In this document: positions 47,747-56,984 of the stretch, piece after piece
How the letters are laid out: each line of letters starts with the position of its first letter
Position numbering within the stretch: position 1 is the first letter of the stretch
DNA from: Temnothorax longispinosus
Lineage: Eukaryota > Arthropoda > Insecta > Hymenoptera > Formicidae
Assembly (NCBI RefSeq): GCF_030848805.1
Contig: NC_092366.1
Span: forward strand, 5,537,724 to 5,601,723
Direction: 5' to 3'
Length of the DNA: 64,000 nt
The notes under the pieces: generated by a model
Database searches by the model: none
Told to the model about the DNA's origin: nothing
What the model saw: the letters and a program-made list of their open reading frames with translations, nothing else
Translations under genes and position numbers: made by a program

Positions 47747-50465
47747 CGGCAAACCGCCGCGCCGCCCCCGAAGCCGTTCGTTTCCGAACGAGAGCGGCTA
47801 AAGGCGGACACGCGCGGCGCTAAGCGACAGCCACTAGCCAATTTACGATCGCGCAAGCGCATCCACCGGACTGCATCCTACGCTCGGATGCAGTTTATCG
47901 AGACGCATGTACGCGCTGGATCGAACGGCTACTACTACCTACTGCGGGCCTCCTTTGGTCTGACCCTCGCCCGCAGAAATTCGTCCACGAGAATGCCGAC
48001 GGCGTGAGAAGATCGCGCCGGCTGATCCATCGATCGCTTCCAGCGATTCGATACGTCTCGAGAATTCCGCACTTCGATGTACATACGTTCTATTTTAAGT
48101 TCGGAGAAAATGCGGAAAAACCCCCCGGCTTTTAGCACTAAACAGGAATATATGAAAAATAAATGTCACGATTATAAAATACGATCATAAAGTTGAGATA
48201 ATGTTACAAACGTAACTAAGCGACTTTAAAAAGCTCGTGCGAATAATGCATTTCTGAACGAACGTTTGATACTTGAATTGCAGCTAGCCAATTTATGATT
48301 ATGCTCGCATGCATAAGAATCATAGCAGTCGTCAATCTAGTTTGAATGTGGTTTTATGATTGCGAACTTTGAAACGCAATGATTTTCCAGTACAGTTCTC
48401 TCATATTTATGACTGCGTGCCGTTTGATATTTTAACCGTATATTATATGTACTTCGTATTCCTGAAAAATTTACTTTATGCAAACTGAAAGCTACGTCTT
48501 TCTTGTTACAGTATTACGAGATGTCGTACGGCCTCAACGTTGAAATGCACAAACAGGTAAGGTTTTACCATTCTAGTACCTTTTTTTCGAAGTAATGATT
48601 AATCCAGCGATTTAAACGAGATCGTTTAGTATTACTGTCCTGCAATCAAAAATTTACTAAATTAGATAAAATAGTGTTGTATAAGGTATCGATAATCGAT
48701 AGCTAAAATATTTAAAACAGATGGAGATTATTCCTCTTCGAATATATTCTTAGAACGTATTCCGTGTACTTGTACTGTTCAAACATTGCAACAGTTAGAT
48801 CGCAAGATCAGACAATGTAATCTTTAACCAGCGCGGCGTTGCGCGAAGTTAATCAAGATCACGTTTAACTCGGATACTAAGTATCCGAGTGGATCTTCGT
48901 TAATTGAGCCCGGGGTCAGTGAATCGTCGGAATCGGCCGCGGCCGCAAATGAGGGGTGCGGGCGGCGCGCGCGTTTAGGCCGGGAAATCGTGTAATTTCG
49001 GCTAATCAGGGGAAACACAGCGGCGCGGCGGGGCAGTCCCCTCTGTCAGCAATTTTCTTAAAAGCGGCCACGGGTAGCCCCTCGTCGCCACGCGGTCATG
49101 CTCAAAAGTGGGGCTCCCCGAACTCCAAACAACCCTCCCGCCGTCCCGGTACAACGAGCTGATATTCATTAGCATTAGCGGCCGATCATTTCTCACCCTC
49201 GTACCTCGAGGCGGCGGTTAATGGGCCGAGGCGCGGGGAACTACGTTCTCTCGGGTAGTTATAGGGCGTAACATGGCGCCAGAATCACCGCGGAATTGTT
49301 TTCGGCGAATAATGTGCGAAAAATCATGGCATCTTTATTATTTTTTTTTTTTTTTAAGGAAAAACATATGGTGCTATTTTAATCGGTCTCGCAACCCGAA
49401 CTATAAGAATTGTCTTTTAAAATTAGAATAAGGTTATCGAACTTGATTTATTAACAACGGAAATTGGAAACGTCTGTGTGTCAAATTCAATTAGCTAAAG
49501 GTTTTGTTTGATTAAGTTGCTTATCTTGGAAAGATAATGTATTGAATAATTAAATAAAACTGAATTCTTTATCACGTAGACTACTAATGTAAATTCGTTA
49601 AATTGTATATATTGAGGAATCTGAAAATACATTCTTCGATATTACTTTTTCTCTAAAGAGCGCGATAAAACTTTTGAAAGATCCGCTTCGCGTTCGTAAT
49701 TTATAAATTTGTCGGATAATAATATACACCGGATATTAATAAAAATTGGAAAAGTAAGATCACTCGGGTTCGCTGGGAAATCAAGTCAGGACATCGCGAC
49801 TGCACAAATTGCAGCGGAGATAATGTAACATGGCGAACTCGCTTCTCTGACACTAATTGGAAGAGAAATGAAAAGTTATCGGTTCTTGGCGGCTCTCTAA
49901 TTAACCGTGATAATATCGCGCCGATGCCATGCGCTCGTGAACGCGCGATTAAATCTCTTTTGCCAGCTTATTCACATTAATTGCCATCTTCCAAGCGCAT
50001 TAGACGATGATTTTGCGATGCACAAAATCAGATAGTCTTGAAAGAAATTAACTTGATAGATTTTTGGAAAAGCTTGTTACGCAAATATAACGCAATAATT
50101 TAGTTTAGAAGTACACGTCTTGTTATTCATCGATGTTTTATTTTCTATTTCTTCCGCCATCAGCCGACTTAATGGACCAAAAATATATTTATTACTTTCG
50201 TCGGGGATGCCGCGCGTCGTGTCAGTCTCAAAATCTCTCCCTCACTCGGCAAAAAAATAAATAAATCAAGCTCCCTTTAGTCAATCCCCGCCACTTAGCA
50301 GGCTTTCGCGTCGCGGTTTTCTCGCTCCTTTTCAATTTGAGCCCCCGAATGAAAACAATCTTCCCCCTACGAGGTTAGAGCCTTCTGTATCTCTGCCTCG
50401 TCTCTTTTTCCCGTTTCGCCACCCCTTTCGTTTTTACCCTTTTCGCTCTCCCTCGCTCCTCGCGC

Positions 50466-50507
<42 letters not shown>

Positions 50508-53500
50508 CCCTCCCTTTCTCTTCCCTTGATTTCCGTTCCGCTCACCTCTCCCAGAATGCTAGCCATCCCTCGCATCTGCGACCCTCGTATCTCCTGCCAC
50601 AGCCCGAAGTCGACATTTGCCTCTCACCCACCCTACCGCAGCCACCACTTTACCACTCTCTACTCGACTAACTCGAATTTGTTGGCGATGTCCCAGTTCT
50701 TGTAGGTACGATTACTTCTCTCGCTCCATCCGTTCCTCATCCCCAATAGCAGTCTTGAGTTTTCTCCCTTCGGTCACCCTTGCTCGCGAACATTGGCTCG
50801 ATCGTACGATTTAATTGCACGATATAGATTGCAACCGGTCGGTCGTCGCAATATTCGTCTCTTGATTCACGCGGTGAAGAAATAAAGTTTTCAAAACTTC
50901 GATATCTCTCGTCATCGACTCTATGCAAATACCGTTTACGACGAAGAATCTTGGAAAGATTTTTCGACCACTTAAAAATTGGGAAGACTTGATGAAAATT
51001 ATCCTTTTAATCTTCGGGTTAATGCGATATCGTTCGTTAATATCGGTAATAAAGCGTTTTATCAGTCGTCACATTAGATTTGCGAAGCCCGTCGAATTTC
51101 ATCGTGCGAGCTTCATGGAAAACGAGATTCGCGGCAATAGAGAAAAATGGGCGGCTCGCGCAAAAAGCACCCGCGACTACGCAAAAGAAAAGCGCGGAAG
51201 AGAAAGGGTGGGATAAACTGGGCGAATCAGAGCGGCGGCGAGGACGAGACGGGAGAGCTAAAAACTCATCGCGACGCGACTAGTCGCGCGTTACGTTCTC
51301 GCCCTATTCATCCATCGAGTTGTACATACGTACGTACGTACATTCGATTGCCGGCGTATCTGTCCGATAACGCTTATCGCTTAATTGAAAGGGACATCCT
51401 TCGGCGTAGCGGCCGCCTGCTCGTTGTCCCGTTCGATTTAAGCCGCGATCCACGGTAATATGTCGCGGGTACATTACGCGCACGCGATCACGAAATGGGT
51501 CATTACCGAGTCTCGGAAAGCCGAGAGAATTAGAAATGACCACGAAATACCAAGGAAATGAGGTAAAAAATTAGTTGCCCGGCGATATTCGTTTCAACGT
51601 TTTAATATCACCTCATTAGTTAACATTAAGCCACGCGGGTGCGTTTAATTGGAAACTTGTCGCAATGAAAGATTAAGAAAACGAAGAGGAATTTCAATTC
51701 CGTTTTATTCGCAACAAAAATCATCGTTAGGTATCTCTTCGATTTTCTCAACTATTCTGTATTAAAATTATTTCCGAACGAAGAACCGCGGATGGCAATA
51801 ACTTTTGCCATCATCCCGGAAGAGAGTCAAGCCGCGCTCAGAAGTTGTTGCGAATCATATCGTTTCTAACGTGGGAATCCTTGGAGCGGAAATACAGAGT
51901 CGGCGACGGCGTTCCATTGAAAAAGCGCGTATCCCTTAGGAAGAATATTGCCGCGGCGTTGTTGTTGGCGTTGTTCGTCAATATAAGAGTAACTACCATT
52001 TCCCCATCGCGGGTTCGCCCGGCGCGGCGTCCGATAAAAAATGTGCAGGCTGACCAATTGCGTATAACTCACCCTGCCTTTCCAGTTCTTCCTACCTTCA
52101 TGCATATATACGTCTATCTATCCGGGCTCTCTGTCTTCTGCCCTCTCTGGTCCTCTCTCCCTCTCTCACCTTCGTTCTTTTTCCTTTTTTTTCGAATTCT
52201 CTTACTCCGTCTCTCTTTCAATGCGCGACCCCTCTCACTTCATCTCCCACAGGTTCTCTTTCGGCGGTCGGGGGTCGCTTTTCCAGGGTTCTCTCGTTCG
52301 TACACACGTGTTAGCGTGCGAACGCGCGAGCGAGCGAGAGGAGACCGGCGAGAAAGAGAAAACGCGCGTGTACACATCTCGCACTCGCACTCGCAATCGC
52401 TCTCGCACTCGTACGCGCTTGCTCGCACGAACACCTACGCCGCGCGCACATACACCCTCCTAGGGGTCGTGTATTCGAGTTCTTTTATTTTGCCCTGTGG
52501 AGGTAGCAGAGGGTTGAGTCGAGCGAGAGCGGAGAGAGCGCGCGAGGGCTGGGGGCGATGACATCGATTTTTTACCCGTTGCTAATCTCAATGTTACCTC
52601 CACCTCTTCCTCCTCCTCCTCCTCCTCCTCCTGATCTACCTCTACATCCACCACGTCCTTCCCCACCTCCCATTTGGTCATCTCCATCCCCTTCCTCGTC
52701 CCGCCCCGTCAACTCACTTCGTTCTCTCTGCTGCCGCTCCCGCCCCCTCGTCGAGCCCGCACCTCGGCCATCCGTTTTGCGGGAAAACGTGCATGTGCAT
52801 CGGGCACATTCGAGAAGGAATAACCATTTTTTCGTGCCGGACAACACTCGCTCCGCATCGCCCGCGTCCTGCAAATTCTCCTCGTCTCCCGACCGCCGCC
52901 TCCGACCACCTCCCGCAATCCCCGACACTATCCCTCGCATCCTCTGTCCATTTTTTCGTCGAACCTTTTTTCGTCGCCCGCCCTTCCTTCTACACCCACC
53001 TAACCGTCCCTCGGTTCGCTCCCTCCCCCTTTGCCACCTACTGTCGAACAGGGCGAAATCGAACTGACGTGGACGCGGCAGTTTTCCATCTTTCTGTTCC
53101 CCGTGGGGGCGATGACATTTTTTTCGGTCTCTCAACTTTTAGATCTACGCGGCTGGCTCCTCTGACGTGAAAATATCGCCGGGGCGATATCGGCGCGACG
53201 TTTCTGTCGAATGTAAACCCGCTATTAAATAATTACCGCGCGAATTTTACCCTCGCCAATTCACTGTCAACGAATCATTGAGATTGGACGAAATAATTTA
53301 GTTGATTAAAAAATATAATTACACGCGGTGATTCCCGATTATTAAATTTGTTACTTCACTATTGAAGAACAGAAATTTATTTGAAACTGTCGTCGTATGA
53401 TCGGAAGGTAATTGAGCGACAAAGTGCAAATATTTCTTTCATGCTGCGGTTGCTAAGGAAGTCACGTGGCGATCGTGAGCTTAATCGTGATCCGATTCGA

Positions 53501-55373
53501 TCGACGCACATTAATGAGTAGCCACCCTCCTGCTACGAGGGTGAAACGAGCCACGCTCGTATGTTCGTCGAGCACTCGTCGTCGTGCGACACATGATTAC
53601 CACGATGTAGCCTCGCACGCCGCTAACATGCGTGTCCTATATGTTATATACACACAATTCGTATCGCATCCCTCTATATACAGTCAGCCTCGATTTCTCA
53701 ATTAAGCCTCATGCGTGACGTTAAACTATGCACGCGACATTAAATTTCAAATGAATTTCCAGTGTTACTTGCGCAATTTTACAAATGGATCGGTCATTTT
53801 TGAAAACGACACGTGCCGCGCTGTAATTTTTGGAATACGGAGATAGGTGACGGAATGTATTTAAAAAAGTGGCGCATTTACGGCGCGAGTCAAAAGAAAT
53901 TATCTATGTCTCTATCATCTACTTGCACCACTCACTTTGAAAACAGCGTATAGAGAATTAAAGCGCTTTTCATTTCTTCCTAAAAGTCCGCGATATTTTT
54001 CATATACGCGTTTACCTCCGAAGTGATACGATAACGAGATAAATCGTCAGAATATTTAGCTGCCATTTGAAAAACACATTTGATTCGATTATCCGTCGTG
54101 TGTTCGCAGACGGAAATCGCTAAAAGGTTGAACGCGATAATCGGGCAAGTGCTCCCGTTCCTGGCGCAAGAGGTGAGTCTTTGACTTTCTGTTTGGCACG
54201 CGTGCCGTGCGATCTCACAATCGAGTGTGACGACGACGCGATAATGATAGCATGGCATTGCAGCATCAGCAGCAGGTGGCCAACGCCGTGGAGAGGGCGA
54301 AGCAAGTCACCATGTCCGAACTGAACGCCATTATCGGGGTAAGTAGCCGCTCACCGTTTAACTTCCTAAGTCATCGGCTTTAATGAGGTGGATCGTAAGA
54401 GTGCGTCCAGAAAAAAAATTCTTTACAACTAAATAATTCGCAATATATCGGCGAACTTAATCTTGTCAATTGAATAACTGTTAATTGAATAATCGACGCG
54501 TTTTCTTCTTAATTTTTGCAGCAGCAACAGCAGCAAGGTCTCCAGCAGCTATTAGTGAGTATTTTACCCTACATTCGATGCATAGCATAAATTTATATTT
54601 TTTTGTCATTTATTAGATGACGATTTGCAACCGTCTTACATGATTCACCTTAAGGTAATGCCTTGCGACATTTGACTTACAAAAATTGCGAAAAAAAATT
54701 ACACGTTAAAAACGGATTACGCGATTAGTTTTACGACATTTAGCCTAGCTAGAGATCGTGATAATAAAGAAATGCAATTTTTCCGTTTAATTCATTGATG
54801 CATCTTCCTAAATATGTATTACCGGAAATATCGAATACCATATATTGATATTGTATCGCCAGTCACGCGGTTAATTGACGTGCGAATAAAAATAAATTTA
54901 GAATGAAAACATAAAGCGCGTTCGAGAAAAAGAAAGGGCAGGAGAGAGGCAGAAAAGGAACGAGAGGGGTTCAGTATTACAAAGGTTTTTTTTTTACCTT
55001 GACATCGCAGCAACAGATCCATGCGCAGCAACTGCCCCACGGCGCGGTGGTCGGCGGTCTTCCGCCGGGCGGTCTGCTGGGCTTCGCAGGTGCGGCCGCG
55101 GCGGCCGCAGCCGCGGGTGTGCCGCCGCACTTGGCGCCGCCGCCGCATCCCGCGGCCGCGGCTGCGGTCCAGGCACAGGCGCAAGCGCTGCTGAAGCCCG
55201 CCGATCTGCAGCAGCATCGCGCGGCCGCGGAGACGCCCGAGGACCGTAAGCCGATCGCCCTGCCCGACGAGAGGCTCGGCCACCGCTCGGTCTCTCCGCC
55301 TGAGAAATTTCGCAGCCGCACGCCCGACCTCGAGAGCGACTCCAAGAGGCGGAAGGAGGAGAAGCTAGGACAC
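25570..55373 (+). CDS. gro: groucho/TLE co-repressor, N-terminal 262 codons in eight exons (partial, continues beyond window)
   Basis: Joined coding segments are 25570-25605, 41241-41347, 41735-41798, 48512-48556, 54110-54172, 54264-54338, 54522-54554 and 55011-55373, all with GT-AG introns and consistent phases. Residues 1-48 carry the MYPxPxRHPAA start and a Gly/Ala linker; residues about 25-130 form the Q domain ([67 protein letters not shown]), two coiled-coil helices that tetramerise. Residues 142-262 begin the GP-rich region, with poly-Ala and an SKRRKEEK nuclear-localisation-like cluster. Known role: nuclear co-repressor recruited by Hairy/E(spl), Runt, Engrailed and TCF, and acting with histone deacetylase Rpd3. 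The CcN, SP and WD40 parts, about two thirds of the usual length of roughly 720 residues, lie past the right edge. Identity is secure; homology to fly Gro is near-continuous in the Q domain. Confidence 0.97.
26493..26860. repeat. Three diverged copies of a roughly 75-bp unit
   Basis: Copies near 26493-26566, 26647-26720 and 26813-26860 share the order CGCGCGAAACGG (first two), TGACTAA- or TTACTA-, ACGTAATTG-like and AAGAGGA- or AGAAGAA-like blocks, spaced about 155-165 bp apart. A fourth weak echo (ACGTTGTAATTGGTC) lies near 29559. They appear to be old segmental repeats inside intron 1; origin unknown. Confidence 0.45.
27950..28260. repeat. G-poor, pyrimidine- and AT-rich segment
   Basis: The plus strand has almost no G over about 300 bp, apart from a few bases around a C12 run near 27997-28008. 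It is built from CT, TA and CTAA-like pieces. It looks like a degenerate simple-sequence or satellite remnant; the frame over it is a composition artefact. Confidence 0.5.
28633..28680 (+). repeat. CAG trinucleotide repeat
   Basis: CAG repeats, with seven uninterrupted units near 28652-28673, lie in a GC-rich block of intron 1. No splice context links it to groucho, so it is treated as an intronic repeat. Confidence 0.85.
31429..31460. repeat. (GA)n microsatellite
   Basis: GA dinucleotide run with one interruption, in groucho intron 1. Confidence 0.9.
34642..34674. repeat. Compound (CT)n(AT)n microsatellite
   Basis: A CT run passes directly into an AT run, in groucho intron 1. Confidence 0.9.
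35002..35067. repeat. Two-copy tandem repeat of 31 bp
   Basis: Copies at 35002-35032 and 35037-35067 both end CGATATATAC and differ at about seven positions. Confidence 0.75.
40180..40201. repeat. (CT)n microsatellite
   Basis: CT run in a longer pyrimidine-rich stretch (about 40155-40210), intron 1. Confidence 0.9.
41241..41347 (+). CDS. gro: groucho coding exon 2 (Q domain start)
   Basis: This exon has 107 nt, phase 0 at entry and 2 at exit, with acceptor TTGCAG and donor GTGAGT. It encodes GGGGSGGAAGG, a flexible linker replacing the Pro/Gln-rich stretch at the same place in the fly protein, and then [20 protein letters not shown] and QYHS, the first turns of the first Q-domain helix. The serine codon is split with exon 3. 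Confidence 0.97.
41348..41734 (+). other. groucho intron 2 (387 bp)
   Basis: A short GTGAGT...TTTCAG intron, CT-rich on the plus strand with several short CT runs. Nothing else is seen. Confidence 0.9.
41735..41798 (+). CDS. gro: groucho coding exon 3 (Q-domain helix 1)
   Basis: This exon has 64 nt. It completes the split serine and encodes [20 protein letters not shown] plus M, nearly invariant in Groucho/TLE proteins and part of the tetramer-forming coiled coil. The annotated donor is ATG|GTAAGG. A second donor, TTT|GTAAGT, lies exactly 12 nt downstream in frame and would add Val-Arg-His-Phe; the conserved sequence of the family supports the first donor as the main one. Confidence 0.97.
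42384..42489. repeat. Short imperfect inverted repeat, 106 bp span
   Basis: CACTTTGATTTAGTT on the left pairs with the complement of AGCTATATCAAAGTG on the right with about three mismatches. It could be a decayed MITE; no target duplication is clear. Confidence 0.4.
43176..43201. repeat. Perfect 12-bp hairpin with 2-nt loop
   Basis: ATCGGGACAAAA and TTTTGTCCCGAT are exact complements separated by TC. It lies inside intron 3 with no known family match. Confidence 0.7.
46962..47008. repeat. (CT)n microsatellite, about 47 bp
   Basis: Uninterrupted CT run, followed about 190 bp later by a shorter GA run (47198-47218), so the two can pair. Confidence 0.95.
47698..47736. repeat. (CT)n microsatellite, about 39 bp
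   Basis: Uninterrupted CT run in intron 3. Confidence 0.95.
48512..48556 (+). CDS. gro: groucho coding exon 4 (45 nt)
   Basis: Fifteen codons, [15 protein letters not shown], are identical to the fly protein at this position. The exon lies between a TTACAG acceptor and a GTAAGG donor, phase 0 at both ends. The segment forms the turn and start of the second Q-domain helix. Because it is symmetric it could be skipped without a frameshift, but that would delete an invariant part of the domain. Confidence 0.97.
48852..48910. repeat. Extended imperfect hairpin
   Basis: A perfect 10-bp stem, ACTCGGATAC / GTATCCGAGT with loop TAA (48868-48890), extends outward after a bulge through AAGATC-AC / GTGGATCTT and TTAA pairs, giving a stem of about 25 bp. 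It could be a small foldback element; no target duplication is evident. Confidence 0.5.
50468..50504. repeat. (CT)n microsatellite, 37 bp
   Basis: Uninterrupted CT run in intron 4. Confidence 0.95.
52608..52632. repeat. TCC trinucleotide run
   Basis: About eight TCC units in a 1-kb pyrimidine-rich stretch of intron 4. Confidence 0.85.
54110..54172 (+). CDS. gro: groucho coding exon 5
   Basis: Twenty-one codons, TEIAKRLNAIIGQVLPFLAQ plus E, phase 0 on both sides, with acceptor CGCAG and donor GTGAGT. This is the second Q-domain helix. It resembles vertebrate TLE (RLNAICAQVIPFL) more than fly Gro (RLNTLINQLLPFL) in this stretch. Confidence 0.97.
54173..54263 (+). other. groucho intron 5 (91 bp)
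   Basis: A minimal GTGAGT...GGCATTGCAG intron, in the usual size range for small insect introns. Confidence 0.93.
54264..54338 (+). CDS. gro: groucho coding exon 6
   Basis: Twenty-five codons starting [20 protein letters not shown] and ending NAIIG, phase 0 at both ends. It completes the conserved Q domain; [20 protein letters not shown] is a hallmark of the family. The donor GTAAGT follows directly after IIG, the point where family members diverge in their glutamine linker. Confidence 0.97.
54339..54521 (+). other. groucho intron 6 (183 bp)
   Basis: The intron runs from GTAAGT to TTTTTGCAG with a good pyrimidine tract. Nothing else is seen. Confidence 0.9.
54522..54554 (+). CDS. gro: groucho coding exon 7, 33-nt microexon (probable cassette)
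   Basis: Eleven codons, QQQQQGLQQLL, phase 0 on both sides, with acceptor TTTTTGCAG and donor GTGAGT. Joining exon 6 directly to exon 8 would read IIGQQIHAQQ, which is the sequence at this junction in the fly protein as I recall it. With exon 7 included, the linker gains a Gln/Leu-rich stretch. Both forms keep the frame, so this exon is best regarded as an alternatively used cassette until transcripts show otherwise. Confidence 0.8.
54555..55010 (+). other. groucho intron 7 (456 bp)
   Basis: The intron runs from GTGAGT to TGACATCGCAG, with a poly-T tract shortly before the acceptor. AT-rich, no other content. Confidence 0.9.
55011..55373 (+). CDS. gro: groucho coding exon 8 (start of GP-rich region)
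   Basis: This exon has 121 codons, phase 0 at both ends. It opens QQIHAQQLPHG, continues through a Gly/Pro-rich and alanine-rich segment with two runs of Ala (residues about 168-175 and 190-194 of the protein), then EDRKPIALPDERLGHRSVSP, and ends near DLESDSKRRKEEKLGH. The last part matches fly Gro (ENDSKRRKDEKL) closely. SVSP, SRTP and the basic KRRK cluster fit the phosphorylation sites and nuclear localisation of the family. The alanine codons are GC-rich (GCGGCCGC repeated), unlike the surrounding exons, and the poly-Ala stretch seems to be a lineage expansion. The donor GTGAGT follows at 55374; the next exon is not in the window. Confidence 0.96.
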
Positions 55374-56840
55374 GTGAGTACCATTACCAGCATTGACACC
55401 ATCCGGCCGGCGTTCTCCCGCGCGACGTCGCGTTGCTCCGATTTGCTCGAATCGATCGGCAGTTCGATCGGACTCCGAGGTGTTTTACATTACAATTCGG
55501 AGATCTGACTTACCGGATGTCTCTAATTCAATATTTTACAATAGATTTTTTAAATCAGAAATCGGATTTTTATTCAGAGACCAAGTATAAAGTTGAAAGG
55601 GAACGCTCTGTAATTTCACAAAAATTGAAATGTCTTTTCCGTTTGAGATTTTTTTCCCTTCAGAGGGAGAGAAGGGAGAAAAAGTCAGCGCATCGGTAAC
55701 GCAGGTGCGTGCTGTTGCATTGAATATTGCTCGTTGGTCAGTGCACGCTTAACTATACAGAGAGACTCGCGGCGTCGAAAAAGTTGCGCGTTACGGCGGA
55801 GGGCGCGTTTAGCTGAGAATTAAAATGCTAATTGCAGCGACGTCGAAAGCCGATAAAACGGCCGACACTCTCGGCGATCGCTGAGCGACGGAGAGGGCAA
55901 AGCGGGTGGTAGAATAAAGAGACGCACGGAGCGAGCAAGCGCGCGCGTTATATCGCTGGAAAGTAAACGTAAGAGTAATAAAAAGGCCGAGTTAGAATCG
56001 AGTTCGAGCCGCGCGATAAAGGATAGGAGAGCGTCGATGCTAACTTCCACTTAACCGTCGAATTCGCCGAATAAAAAAAAAAAGAACAGGGAGAGAAAGA
56101 AGAGGGGATGGAAAATACGCTCTATAGTCTCGCGTGCCGTCTATGTCGGCCTTTTCTCGGCGGGAGCCGAGCGTCCCAAATGCAATCATGCGTCGCGGAA
56201 GTTTCCATCGAAATCGGATTACCCTCGTTCGCCGCAAAGGCGGAAAAAAAGACCGCGACTTCCTGCCGGTCAAGAACCCGCGAGAGTCCTGCCTGCTGCG
56301 TCTGTTAAGTCGGGCGATCGTCTATTTTGCTTAACTAACGTCTATCCGAAGTGAAGTTCCACGAAAGTGTGTTTCTCTGTCTTGAATCACGACGACAAAG
56401 AGCGCGCGCGAACTCCTCGCGAGAGGCACGAACACGGACGGGGGTAGAGCAGAGGGGGCGCGAGGGCGGAGACGGGTGGTATAATTAAAAACCGTGAAAA
56501 CAAGCGAACAGTTAGCCGGGTCGTCGTGCGCGCACCGACTAAATTGGATTATTTTTCTCAGCTGCTCCCTTACCTCCTTCGGGCGCTTCACTTACCCTCT
56601 CTTCATTTCTCTTTATCTTGCTCTACCTCTTCCGGTTCTGTTCTTTTCTTTTCTCGCATTTTTTTTTGTACCGATTAGAGCGTTTCCACGTGAATTCATT
56701 AGCCGGCGCGGCTGGCTATATCCTCGGCACCCTCTCGGCACTTTTCTCTTTCTCGCGCGACCGTATTCGTTGATTTGCATTAATTATTTATTTAAAAGAC
56801 GTCATAAAATCGTTGAGGAACGTGATGGCTATCTATTATA

Positions 56841-56984
56841 CAGGATGAGTCGCGCAATTTGAACGGGTTATACCTTCTTCACGGTTGATGATAGGAAAAA
56901 GTGGCAGGGGAAAAAACTAAACGATTTAATGATGCCTCATTTCTTATGAAGTTACCATCCTGACATTGCATGACTCACCCTCTG
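56841..56984. mobile_element. Tc1/mariner-type MITE, 144 bp
   Basis: The ends CAGGATGAGTCGCGCAA and the complement of TTGCATGACTCACCCTCTG are imperfect inverted repeats, flanked by TA at 56839-56840 and 56985-56986. TA duplication and CAGRRTGAGTC tips are typical of Tc1/mariner relics. There is no coding capacity. Confidence 0.65.

Larger units (their letters stand above)
41799..48511 (+). other. groucho intron 3 (6.7 kb)
   Basis: The intron runs from GTAAGG to TTGTTACAG. No gene is recognised. Notable contents are an imperfect inverted pair at 42384-42489, a perfect 12-bp hairpin at 43176-43201, a purine-rich block (about 44040-44400) followed by a pyrimidine-rich block (about 44530-44760), and long CT microsatellites at 46962-47008 and 47698-47736. 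Confidence 0.85.
48557..54109 (+). other. groucho intron 4 (5.6 kb)
   Basis: The intron runs from GTAAGG to TGTTCGCAG. No gene is recognised. It contains an extended imperfect hairpin at 48852-48910, a CT microsatellite at 50468-50504, a TACG run near 51325-51342, and a pyrimidine-rich stretch of about 1 kb (52.1-53.1 kb) including a TCC run. The 238-codon frame at 51845-52561 is not convincing as a protein. Confidence 0.85.

Noticed and set aside
51845..52561. 238-codon plus-strand frame in groucho intron 4
   Set aside because: It runs through pyrimidine-rich DNA and a CGAG/CTCG-rich stretch, giving Ser/Leu/Arg bias and no domain, and lies between two well-supported groucho exons on the same strand.
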